Positions 1 to 12,900 of a stretch of DNA of 64,000 bases are shown one piece after another. A model generated the notes under the pieces. The model was not told the origin of the DNA. It worked only from the letters and a program-made list of their open reading frames with translations, and made no database searches. The stretch lies in contig JARUPZ010000013.1 of assembly GCA_031213475.1 (NCBI GenBank), positions 5,560,739-5,624,738 on the forward strand, written 5' to 3'. Position 1 is the stretch's first letter, and each line of letters starts with the position of its first letter. The DNA comes from Nereocystis luetkeana. Its lineage: Eukaryota > Sar > Phaeophyceae > Laminariales > Laminariaceae. Position numbers and translations under genes: made by a program.

Positions 1-87
1 GAGCATCCGACAACGATCGCAACATCTCTAGCAGTAGTAGCATCGTGGGCATCAGAGTCGCGGACAGCGACTGTGGATGCACCTCGC

Positions 88-992
88 TCAGTCGCCTATT
101 AAACGGTGGGGTGGGACAAGAGCGTCGATTGAGCCTGCAGGAGCCACTTCAGAGGCAGACGTAAAAAACGTGTGTCGAGAAAAGTCGAGGCGAGTGTAAA
201 CAACATAATCTGTCACACACGAGGCAGGCAGGGAGCCTCCCGGACTGCTGCTGCTGCCGGGGTACCAGAGCGGGGTGGTGTCCTGAGTTGCAGCGGATGA
301 CGCCATAATCTACTACCATAACGTTTTTTTTTTCAAAACTATGGTTGCTCTGCTCGTGCTTTGAAATCCTCAACGATGTGCACTGCTCCACGCAGCATTA
401 GGTTGTTCCAATCTCTGTAAGACATAAACGATTCCCAGAGAAAGGAAGAATAAGAAGGAAAAACGAGGGAAGTTGCAAGAAGGACATCATGTACCACTCT
501 GTAACTAAATCTAGCGACCGTTTCGATCGCATATATATATACAAACGGTAGTAATATTTGAGTGCAGATAGTGATATGCACGAAATGAATAGCTACATAT
601 AGGTCCCTTCTGCGCCCACTGCCGGCGTCAGCATCTCCCTTGTGAACTGTCTTTAGGTTGCAGCGTATGCACTCGACAAGCACAACCAACGTTTTCTGGC
701 GACCACGTAACAACGCCACCATGATTTAATTTCACCTTCGAACTCACGAACCGCGCCGAAACCGGCACCCCCTGGGCCCATTCAATCCATTCTCTCGTGT
801 CCTCGTCGTCGTCGTCCTCCTCCTCCTCCTCCTCCTCCTCCTCCTCCTTTCTGCCCTCCTCCCTTCCCTCTTTCTTTTCGTCTTCGCTCCCACCGGATGA
901 ATTCTCGGCTATCGGCTCCGGTCCAATTGCGGTGGAGCCCTGCCCACCGTCCCCCCACCCCCCCGGCTCTTCCGGGAAGGTGTTCTTGTGGT
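88..992 (-). CDS. NHL gene exons 12-13 (acidic C-terminus)
   Basis: Exon 12 (748-992) encodes a Pro/Gly stretch and then a run of about 16 Glu/Asp from a TCC/TCG trinucleotide tract (about 801-849 on the plus strand). It ends at TTC|GTGAGT. Exon 13 (88-282, acceptor GCAACTCAG) runs to TGA at 88-90. Neither has a domain. They are accepted because they are open, carry good splice signals and keep phase. A plus-strand open stretch at 3-164 overlaps exon 13 and is probably chance. Confidence 0.5.
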
Positions 993-3900
993 CTGTTGTG
1001 TTGCCAGCTATGGTCAAACGCGACAACAGCACAAAAACGTGAGGGAAACGTTTACGCGTATATCTACTTCAGAAGAAAGAACACAAAGGAGAAGACTCGT
1101 GTATATCCGATGCCGGGAACCCGCAAAAACACGAAGGGAGAATACATCCAGTGGCTGCGTTCCAAGAGAAAGTGAGGTGTGTTGGTCTACGTTGGTCTAT
1201 ACGAATAATATGTTTCGAACGATCAGAGACGCGCTTCCACGATACACAGGGAGCGACACCTATCATACTTAGACAGGCCCTGTATTTGGTTGCTCAGAGT
1301 GAGTGGCAACACCGAGCGTCTACAGGACAGCGCGGAAGGGTGGTACTACAGCAATATAGCAGACCCCCCGTGGAACACGGTGACACACACACAAAAAATA
1401 TATCGCTTGCTATCATACCGGCTCTGGCCAGCAGTATCCCCTACTAATAGCTGACCAGTAAGATCCAGCACAGCTGGGCCAAACATTTCCACGTTTCTTT
1501 TTTCATCTTTTCGAGGATTCTTGATTCATGATCACGTCGGAGCATCAAAATCGTAACAACGGGGGAAATATTTGGAGAACAAAACATCGACAACCATCAA
1601 AAGCATATTCTGCGAACAGTTTGTCCCTTGCCTGACGACAACAAAAACCAGCCTCCATTATTCTAGTGGCTGGGGGCTCAAGGTGAGTGCCGGTTTTGTA
1701 TCGCTAACCACGTGGAAAATACGGCGAAGGCTACGCTTACTCCGGTGGTGGGGTCTTTCTCGCGCCCGGTTGCATGCTTTCCACCCCCCAGGGTGGGAGG
1801 CAAGATGAGAAGAAGCTGGGGAGCGTGCGTTGCCGCCAATAAGGGTGCCGTCGCGGAAGGACTTGCCCCCCTCGGGCCCAAAGTCGTGTACGTGAGTCCA
1901 AATTCCGGAAAGGCAAGCGTACACCGTCACCTGAATTCCAGTTACCCCGTTGTCACCACGGTTCCGGAACATCGTAAGGGCGAAGGAAGGGGGGGGAGGG
2001 GGGCGTACTGATTCGTTCGCTTGGCCGTAGTCATTTTGACCATTGACCCCCCACGCACCCTTTCCGAGACGGAGCACCGTTCCCACTCCTAATTGAAACA
2101 CCTCCAACATTTGGGCCCAGTTCATGGGGGATGGGCGGGGGGGGGGGGGGTACTCGATAGGAGAGATGTACTCGATCTCATGCATGGCCGTAGTCGAAAG
2201 ACCATACTCCCTCGCATCCCTGCAATGCCGGGACGGAGCATGTCGGGTTTTCACCGACCAGGCAGGCATTGCTTGCACCAAGCGCGAAGAGCCTTGAGGG
2301 GGGCTTTGTGCGCTGTGTCGTTGTTGACGTTTCTAAGCAGGCTGAAAGAAAAACACGCATGGAGTTTAACCTTTTTCGGACTTCAGTTCCGTTTTGGGGA
2401 CAAAATACTTGGAGACAGAGTGGTTTGTCCCCATAACGGGACTGCAGTCCTACAGTAGAAAGGGTTTAAGGTTAGGGTGAGTAGTGGGGGGGGGGGATTT
2501 GCGGCCCAGCATCATGGTTAACCTTCCTAAGGCCGCGAGACCCGACTCCATTTTCCTTTGGCGGGGCCACCAGCACCAGCCAGGCCTTACAGAGAAACAA
2601 GATGAAGCCGCGTATGTCCATGTTGGGGCGCCACCGCGGAGGAAACCGGCGAGGCCTTCAAGAAAAAAACGACTACCGTCAACATGGTTTCTGAGGAGTG
2701 CCCGCTATGTGATCCCCGGCGCTGAGCGCCTCGAAAGGCAAGCGGCTGGAAAGGAAGGGCAAAGTTATTAGGTTGAATGGAAATGATGAACAAACAAAAA
2801 ACAAAGCACATTCTGCGGGTATACATCGTTCTGTCAACCGGGATATCAAAAACAAACGCTCGCCGAAGAATGATTTGGCTCTCTCGTCTGTACCAGCCGA
2901 GGTATGTTGAGGTTTTTTCCACCAAGGTGTGCTGGTATACCTTGCCGGTACTCGTTGGCACCCAGGACTACACTGTACTATTACGGGGGGGCATAGTTAA
3001 CAGGACCAAATATTGTTAGTAAAAATGGTTAAACATATAGGTTTTATGTATACCATAGGTCCTGTTAACTATGGTCCCCCGTAATAGACATTCAGTGGTT
3101 TGTTTCCTCGCGTACTGGTTTTACATTTCGAGTAGGCTTGAGTAAATTCTCCCTCCATTCTTGGGGGCAAAAGTACATCTATTTCTACATCAATGCGTTC
3201 CGAAAGTCATTAAATCAACTCCCTACGTAGCACTATTACGGGGGACCATAGTTAACAGGACCTACGGTACACACAAAAACCTATATATTTCACTATTTTT
3301 ACTAACAATATTTGGTCCTGTTAACTATGGCCCCCCGTAAATAGTTAATGAATGTGGCTTCGGACTAAAAGCACATACCGGGTATCTTGGTACTCCGAAG
3401 TATGTAGTTATAATACGAAGTACAAAAATATATGCTTGTGCCCTTCTGTTTGCACTGCCTTTCGACCGGCGCTCGTCGCGAATAGGCACATCGCGTGCTC
3501 ACCATGGATCACGCGACCCCTGCCCCCCCCCCCCCCCCGTTTACGTAAAAACGAAGTAAGCGCCCAAATGTTGGAGTATTCGAGATATTGGGACGGTGCG
3601 TTGTCTCGAAAGGGACGCGTGGTCAATGGTCAAGTTGCTAAGGCAAGCAATAGATGAGTACCCCCCCCCCCCCCCTCCCCCCCCCAACTACTGCACGAGC
3701 AAAGGTACGAGGCATTCTCATCCCGTTCTGGAGTGTCACCTTTCGACCTGCTTTCTCCGCGATGAGGAGGTCCCCCTCCGGGCTAAACGAGACCGAGTTA
3801 GGCCGCCGCAGACCCTCAATGCTGTCGTCCGCACGCACGTATGGGCGTATGGCAGTTCGGCGCGAGTCGACAATGATGGAAGAAGGGGCTGAAGTATTCT

Positions 3901-6900
3901 CGCGATAAAATGTGCAAGGCGCGAACCGTTAGTGGGGGGGGGAGGGACGGACAAGACCCTTGCTATATATGTGACCCCCGGATCTAGGCGACGACCAATA
4001 GGAGGGAGCGAGAGGGAGAAAGGAAGGGCGAAGGTAGTCAATGAGACGGTAAAGAAAAAGAAGAAAAATAAAAAAGCAAAAAGAATCAAATCATGGCAGT
4101 CAGAGCGAACACGAGACGGACATGGTTTATTCAGTTGACTAGAACGTCATATTCTCGTCTCTTTTCCTTAACGCCATAGCTGCCGTTAGAGGGGGACAAC
4201 AGACGGTACAAAACTTACTGCTACAACAACCATTGTGGCCACCGCGTCATTGGGGGATGCTACAATGGTTGGTGTCCGAGCTAAAATGGTTGATGCATGT
4301 AGTACGGCACGGGCGTGACATGGCCCTACCCGTACGGCTCGGCGCTCACGCTGCTCCTAGACGGCTCAATGGTTGATAACACCACATTTGCCAACCATTG
4401 TTTTTAGTCGTTATCAAAGGGGTCCCGTAAGGGTTTGAGGGGGGTCCTCTGCTTCTCCGCGCCCATCACGCACGCCCCCAAAAAACTCCGTTTCAGACTG
4501 TCTCGAAAGCGAGCGACAAAAACAAAATGAGATACCTTCGAACCGGCAAGCGGTACGGTCGAAAGCCAACAAAAAACAAGGTGAGTGGAAAACGATGTGC
4601 GCACTCAGGGTGGCGGCTACAGGTACGGAGTGTTCGATATTGCTAGGTGAAATGTCCAGGATGGCCGAGCACGGGCTTCAGTCGGTGCCTGGGTTTCGAA
4701 GTCCAACCCCTTCTTCATCAACTTTCTTTCTCGGGATCCGCGACTTGCTTTCAAAGGGCAGGAGTATAAAACGCCGCACAGCTCGTGTCATAGCATAACA
4801 CCCCCTCCCCCTCCCGGTGCTTGTAAGGCCTGTCTTATCGTAGCACCCACACTTTTGGGGACAGTACCCTATCACACGTGTGATAACATACAACCCCCCC
4901 CCCCCCCCCCCCCGTTCTGTAAGGCATGCCCTATCGCAGCACCCACGCGTTTAGCGACAATACCGTATCACCCGTGTGATAATATAGCACCCTCCCCCCG
5001 TGCCATAAGGCATGCCCTATCGTACCGCTCACGCTTTCGGGGACACAACCGTATCACCCGTGTGATAGTATAACACGATGTAACACTCCCCTTGGAAGCA
5101 TATTTTTTCGACGCCGAACGACGGGACCACGTAAGAATCTCGAGGAAATCTTCGGGTCGCCGCCGCTATTTTCGTTGAATGTGAAATTCGTCCCAGGGGG
5201 AGGGTGCGTTTTTTTATCACCCTAGTGTGATAGTGTATGTCTATTTTACGCTCTGCACCGCGGGAAGGCATGCCCTTGGGGCTACCTCCCCGCGATTTGT
5301 CGTAGCTAGCGGCGACCCCCCTTTGCAGCGCAGCACAGTAGTATTGACGGCGGCCGCTGCTTCGGCAGCAGTGGTAGTGCTGCTGTATACTGCTCGAGGA
5401 AAGCGCTTTTAGCAGTGCTTCACACGTCGGTCCGTACTAGATCCCGAGCTGCTGTAGTGGGCAGTCTAGATCCTAAAACCTACCGCAATGAGGTACTGTA
5501 GCGGGGGCTCTCCGTTCCCCTCGCTGCCTCGGCAAGGAATGCTGCGAGGCATGCCCTATCAGGCTAATAGCGAGTGGGGTAGGTCTTTCTGGCGGGTGTA
5601 AGGCCAGACTCACCCTCAAGGAGTGATACCTTCTTGCTGCTGCCTGTGGCCGCGAGGCTCAGGAGGCAGTAGAGTTGGGTCGTACGTGGTGCGTCAGGCA
5701 CGAAGACCTACGATTCGCGCGTCTTTTTTAGGCAGCTGCGGCAGAGCAGCGATGCTCAATCGGGGTGTCCGTGCGCGGAGGCAGGCGCCACCACAGGCCA
5801 CACTACGGCACAGTCTATTGCGCCGGTAGGAGGCTGGATTCGACGACGAGGGAGGAGGGAGACTGAGCGTCGACGTGCGGGGAAGAGACGGATTGACCTC
5901 CCCCTGCGCGAGAATATTTATTTTTCAGATCAGAACCGCAAGTGCGAGGAGCATTTTGTTTTTCAGGATGAGGGAGATAGGGAATCGACTGCAACGGAAT
6001 GGCAACGAGTGCACGCGCAAAGGAGCGGGTGGATTGGGCCAAGGCGATGAGGTGGCCATGAAGAGCGGCAAGAAGACGGTGCACGGAGACCCATGATCTG
6101 CGCGCACACTATCATCACGAGAGAAGCAGTCATAGTTTGTTTTTTCCTGGTATTGTTTTTCACGAGGCAGAATAGTATCTACCGGTACTTGTTATTAACG
6201 TCGTCACTCGTTTTTGTAGTTTAACGAGTTGTATACCCTTCATGGGGAATAACCTAGGCAATTATCAGGGTCGTGGTATCATAACTGTGCTGCACCTTTT
6301 GTGTCAGACAGTCCAGGAAGAGATGGCGATCGTTGATATTCGTGTGGTAGTAAGGTTCGATTACTCCTTTTTTCACTGCATATCCGCGAGTCTTCAATCT
6401 AACAGCACTCCAGATGATAGCAGGCAGGTGTGTTCCTCTTTCGTTTTCACGACTACCGTGCGTTTTGTACGGTGCAGGCAGCACTTCAGACAGCATCCGC
6501 TGTAGTCAGCAGCCACGAGTTGGTTAGTGGTGGGAACGGGGGTACTCTATGTTATAGTTGAGAGGATATACCCGCGGCCATGTTAGTTCAGTTTGCACAT
6601 TGGTTTTAGCTCGTGTGCGCTTTCTTCGTCTCGTGTATTTTGAGGCAGCCGAATTTTCGTTTTTTTTTGTTTTTCGGATCTTCCTAGGGCTCCAGCACCT
6701 TTGTGTGACCACGGACTCCTTCGTCAGAGAGTTCATGTGAGAACAACAACAACTGTAGCGGGGGCTTCTATACACAGATCCAACCCAGGAAATAGTATCC
6801 TCGTAGACCACATGCCGAGTACTACGGATCCCACCCGGCGCAACATGAGCAAGATCCTACAGAACGGGAACGTTTATTTCCCCCCTGAAAATAACTACCT

Positions 6901-9900
6901 GGGACAGTAGATCCTTTCTCTGTGTGTAAATCGACGATCGGTCCCGACGCGTACGAATGTTTCCACCAACCTGTGCAGGTGTGTCAGCTCGGCTCGGTAG
7001 AACGGCGGCAGGGCTGGGGCGTAGTGCAGCAAACGGACGCGACCCCCGGCACGCTCCGCGACGGCGACGATGCCCCGCTCGCCCCGGGTATCGGCTGCCC
7101 CCACCAGACTCGCAAAGCCCCTGCCCCTGCACACGGAAAGGAAATGGCCAATCGACGACCGGTAAAAAAAAAAACAATTCACACGCCACAGAGTAGCTGA
7201 TATAGGTGCAACCCGATGGTCGATGACCATGGCCTAGGCCTGATAAGTACAAGTTGACCCTTTTTAGTACCGCACTGTTTAGACGCCTTGATTTTAGTCT
7301 AATTCCAAGTGTTTTTTCCCCCACAACGGGAGCGCGATCCTAAAATGGCCTGATTTTTTCTAGGCGACATGTAGTTTGTAAATCAGGTATCAGCGGGTGA
7401 ACGAAATAGATGTTATCCCTTTTAGAACCGCAGTCCCGTTTAGGGGAAAAACCACTCAACTTGTAAGTACGTTGTCCCCAAAACGGGACTGCGGTTCTAA
7501 AGAGCATAGTTAACCCTCCTCGGGAATTCGCAGGGGGGAATTGAACGATGGAAAGTGACGATACTAGTGACGGCTACTGAGTGAAATTTGTTTTTTTGGG
7601 GGGGAGGGGGGATGATACAAAGGGTTGTTCGAAGTTACACAGAGAAATGATTCGTCGTCACGCACGATGGACGCAAGATGATCCCACCCGGTACTGCTGG
7701 GAGATCACGCTGCTTGTAGTTGTCAATACCGAAGCCGTATTTTGTTTTTAGGCCGAAATATTTCTGACTGACGGAGGGTTCGCTCAAGGGCACTGACAGC
7801 ACTGGCAGCACTGGCAGCACTGAGAAAATAACTACCGGGGGCCCAATAAGGCGCGTCTTAATGTCGGAAATGATGCCCTTTGTGTTTTGTTTTACAATAT
7901 TAGTCGTTTAGGTAACACCTACTTGCAGTAGTAGGCCGTGCAATTGTTTTATGGCGGTGAACTCTCGTTTTTCAAACAAGACAAGCTAGAATAGCGTTTT
8001 TGCTTTGTTTTTTTTGGTGCACAACTTCATGTAGAGGCGTGATGCGCCGGCACGCCAGTATCACAAAGGTATTTTATTACTAGGCTTTACTTTTGGTGCG
8101 TTGCATGGTCCACTTGACGTGTGCAGCCCATAGGCGACGCTGTTGTTGTTGATGATGATGATGATGATGATGGTGATGGTGATCTCACATTAGCGCTTTA
8201 GCCTTAAACATAGTTACCGATACCTGAAAGCTCGCAGTAGGCTCAACAGGCAACCGTACGCCCGGCCGCAGATCTCGACGCCCTCCCCTTGTCCCAGCAC
8301 CGTTATTGGCTCGCCCCGAACCTTTTCCCATCAAAAAGAAAGACGCAAGCCGCGAACAACATCGTCACGCTAATCAATCGGTACTGATGTTCCTAACACG
8401 CTCTAATTTCTGATTGTGGCAATAAACCTAAACGGAGCAAGCGTATTTTCAGTGCCTTCGTGACGGGAGAAGAGCCCTTCAAAAACTTATGTCGTTTCGG
8501 GCGGTGGTGGTGGTTGTGGTGGTGGTGGAGGAATGCTACAGCAACAGCAGTATATGTATATGCATAATGTGTTGTATGTCTTGCCGGAGGAATGCTACAG
8601 CAACAGTAGTATATGTATAGGCATAATGCGTTGTATGGTTTGCCCTGAGCACATGCGGTTCAAATTTGTGCCCCTTCCTGCCACCCCGGCTCCAACAGAA
8701 CCGACCTGTCACATTATCTTGCTCATCGGGAAGGATAGCGTGTGGAGCATCACGGACGCGGGCTTTGGTAGGTAGGGTTACAGTGGTGCCGCCCATTTTA
8801 AGGCCACCCCGTGACCAAGCCGATTACTTGACTTGGTCTTATCTTCTTCTGGTACTACAGTAAGTGCTGAAAAAACGATCCCATGCTAATACCGAGTAGC
8901 TTCATTCAGAGATGATTTGCATGGTCTTATCTCTCTACCAGGTATTATATATACTACTGAAAAAACGATCCCGTACCAATTCCAACTAGTTTCTATCCTC
9001 GTGGGACAAGCCGAGTTACCTGTGCCCATGCCCATTATGGCCGTAAATCAGATGGTCTTAAGGCGGGTACACCACCGCTGTAAGCCTCGTTTGGCCAACT
9101 TGTCTTGGTCACTGAGACAACTGACAAGGAACCCGGCATATATCCCATTTGTTTTGTTGCGCAATTATTAATAGTACTCGTTTTATAAAATTATGAAATA
9201 CGTCAGCTGTGAGTGCGACAAATTAAATGGTTGATAGTCAACTCGTTTTGTACATTTTCTTGGTCGAGGGATTGTTCGTGGGGGTTTGAAGCCTATACCT
9301 ATTTTGGTCGATAGTCAGTCCTGGGTAGGGGTTTGAAACTCGAGTGAGGAGGAGCCTCATGATAATTAGGTGCCACCCCTCGATGGCAAGCAAACTCTAT
9401 CTTAGCACGCGTCCGAATCATCATCGGTACAACAGTCCTACCTCGAGGGCGGGCGCTTGGGCAGATGGCGTAGCGGTGCTGGATGCGGTGTCATAGCCTT
9501 CCCTCTCCTCCCTGTCAACGGTTCCGTTGGGTTCTTTCCCGCGACCGTCCTTGGGGGTCGCCGTGAAAATGGATTCAGCGCTGCAAGAGAAAAAAAAAAA
9601 GGCGCCGGCGTGGGCCACTTCAACGAGGGAACACTGCCAGCAGGGTCTCGTTTACGGACGGCTCTCCCAAGTGAACAAAGCAAGGAGGAAAAATATCAGA
9701 GTCGTTTGTAGATGGCCATCCGACGTCAACATGTACACCAACGAGGTGAACTGGCGTGGTCGTTTTGCGGATGGCTACGATATCCGATGTGGACATATCA
9801 ACGAGGTAAACTGGATGGGTCTCCCGTATGTAGGGCGATTTTTTCGGGTCATTACACTCGCGTGCGTCCGAGGACCCGGGCACCTGGCGCCTCAGTTGTC

Positions 9901-12900
9901 AACCACCACAGCCTTCCATCGGGATGTCTTCTACTTTGAAACGACCGCTGTGTACCACAGCAGAGCTAAACTGTCACACGATACGTATCATTATTGTTGC
10001 TCAATTTATCATCCGACAGTGTATGTCGCTTGTTACGATCATAACATACCACCCACACATACAAAAGGGGATTCAGAATCCAGGGACTCCAGACATGTTT
10101 ATACTTCGAATCAGACCTGTTCATGCGTGGAGGTGTGGTGAGATTTCCCCATCCGTAGGAGGATTCAAAAACAGACATATCTTTCGCGCCTGGTAAATAC
10201 ATGTGTCATCCTGAAACTTTTGCGAGGCCGTTTGACACGGCGAGTCTATGCAGTGTACGAAGCGCGATAAAGTATTCGCTCTAGTGTAGGCTAGAGCGGA
10301 TAGGCACTCTCAGCTTTGATCCAGGATCATTGCAGCACCCGAGTGAGATGACGACCATAGCTCAATGTATGGATTATATGTATAGGTTATGCGGTTGTGC
10401 GCGTGTCAGGTTTTGTCCTAGGGGTGGAGTACGTCGGTGGTCAACTTGTCTGCTTATGCTTGATCGTCGATCTCCCTATCCCTTTTGTGTTTGTCGCCGC
10501 ATATGGGCAGCTGCGGCCTCAGTGAATAATGTGAATGTACCACACATCAAGCAGATCAGATAGATTAGATAGATCAAATGTATCAGATATATCAGATAGA
10601 TCCAATGTATCAGATAGATCAGATAGATCAGATAGATCAGACAGACGAGATATATCAGATGGATCAGATAGATCAGGCAGATGAGATATATCAGATAGAT
10701 CAGATATATATCAGATCGAATTGACCTATCAGATAGATCCCAATCTGCCATTTACGAGATGTTCTACACGATCTGGGCGACATCTAACCCAGAAAATGTG
10801 TCCTAGATGATGCCGGACAATCAGATTCGAGGCGCACTGACCAGGGGAGAAAGGGCTGAAGTCTCATCCCGATAAAAATGAAAGCACGAACGGCAGTGGG
10901 GAGAGGGGGGGAGGAGAGCTTGATATGCGACCCCGGATCTGAGTCGCGACTAGGACGGAAATAGAAAAATAAGGGCGATGTAATAAATGGCAAGAAAAAA
11001 ATATACGAACACACAAACCATACACGGCTCCGACTCCGCAACAAGAGCTAGAGCGCACAGATCAGAGAACAGATCTTCCCTAAAATATTTAGCTTATGGT
11101 AGTGGAAATCGATGAGCTGCCCGAGGTGTGGAATGCTACGTTTCATTGGGATTGTGTCGTTGTCTTGAAGGTGAACACGGTAATATATTTACTCGAACCT
11201 TCCACGGCTCTTCGTCCACTGCTGTGCGCCGCCCGGGCCTTCGGAGCCATCTTGTGAAAGGGAAGAAACAGACCCGGCATCCTTCTTGCGGGCTTCTTTC
11301 GCAACATCCAGGTCTTCGGCTTCCTGCAAACAAGCGATTCGGACACGGTATCGGAGGTCGCAGCGAAACCTAAACAAAATCCCGTCCCCAGGTCCTATCC
11401 TTCTTGTGATCAAGAACAGAAGAAATCTGCTCTCTCTCCACGTGTTGCGTGAGACCAACAATGCAGGGGTCAGCGATGGAACGTTGGCTTTCGCGTGACA
11501 AAAAAACGACCCCCAATGTGTAACGGCGACAGCCCCAAATTTTCACTACGAAAACCTGCGGCAGCATTACATACACACCACAACAAGCTGAAAATATTGC
11601 CACAGATGAAGAAAGGTTACCACACTACCTGGTACATTTTTTTCAAGACCTGAGTCAACCAGTCGCGTTAGTCGTAAAAAAGATGACCCAAGAAACAACA
11701 GTGGCCCCTTTCCATGAAGTTCATCCCCCAAACTTGACCAGTATTGGGACTACTGCGATACTGCACCTTTGTTTTAGCGACGAATAGCAGCTGAAGCTTG
11801 CCAGGAATTCCCGTCTCACGTACTACGAAAGCGCCGGCCTTCGGCCCCTCGCCAGCCCCACCACCACCACCACCACCACCGCCGGCGTCACTGTCGGTAC
11901 CGGAGGGGCTGCTCTCTTTTCGGCCCCGTCCAACCTTAGCCTCCTTCTTCCGCCACCGCTCACTCAACGGCTGGTCGCTCTGCTTTCTTTCTCCGGAGAA
12001 GTGCACACCGGGCGCGGATTTCTTCAAGAGGTCGGGGGAAACGCCTGATGGAAGGAGCGGTGACAAAAGCTCCCCTCTCAGAACCGCCTCATCGGCACCA
12101 GCGGGGCTGAAACCACCACCTCCACGTTCACCTCCGCCGCCACCGCTGCTGCCGTCGCCAGTACAGCGGCGGAACCACGGCGGAATATCGGGCGTCCACG
12201 CCCACAGAACAGCAGCATCCTCTTTGGGTCGCGCTCTCCAGTACGCCACGTCGCACGGTTGGCTTAGAGCCCCCTCGCCCGCTTCCGACTCACCGGCGGT
12301 ACGACGCTTGACGATGCTCCCGGCGCCTTCCCCGCCGTTGAAGACTAACAAGCAGCCACCGTTAGACTGATTTTCGGACTCGTCACCTTCGAGTGCCGCG
12401 GTGTTTCCCTGCCGCTCCGACTCTCGCGACTGCCGCGGCGCTGCTGTCGCCCGGTGCTTGTCTCCCCCGTTTCCGGCGTCTGCTTCTTTAGTCTTTTGGC
12501 TCGGAACCGGTGCTTGTGACTGCGCCCAGTTGACCAACGACCCCGAGCTCGATGATTGCGTGTTGTCTGTTGCATTGGCGCTGCTGTCAAGGGGCATGCC
12601 CCCGGCGCGGGGGGCGCTGTTTACGCCTCTGACAGCCGCGTTTCCCCGTCTGCTTGGTGCGGCAACCGGCGCCGCGGCGAGCTCGTTCACGTGGAAGACC
12701 TGGAGCCTGTTGTTGCCGGTGTCGGCAACGATCATCTGCGAAATATGGCCAGCATGTCCACATGTAACGACGACGAGGTTTGAGTGAAGTTCGACACAAG
12801 TCGACGAGGGGAGAAATGGCAGAAGCCTTCTCGCGATAAAGATGAAGGCACGAACCGAGGTGGGGAGGGGAGAGGGGAGAGCCTGCTACAGTGATTTTGG

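Noticed and set aside
3-164. Open plus-strand frame at the left edge
   Set aside because: Could be the tail of another gene, but it overlaps NHL exon 13 and has no recognisable content.
6340-6385. Possible tRNA: GGTTCGATTACTCC followed by T's
   Set aside because: No A box or foldable arms upstream.
10476-10751. Ile/Tyr/Leu-rich minus-strand frame resembling membrane helices
   Set aside because: It comes from the AGATAGATC minisatellite; the same is true of the 17383-17866 frames.
11798-12370. Pro-rich 190-codon plus-strand frame
   Set aside because: Antisense of NHL exon 5, whose minus frame carries a real NHL repeat and a good acceptor.
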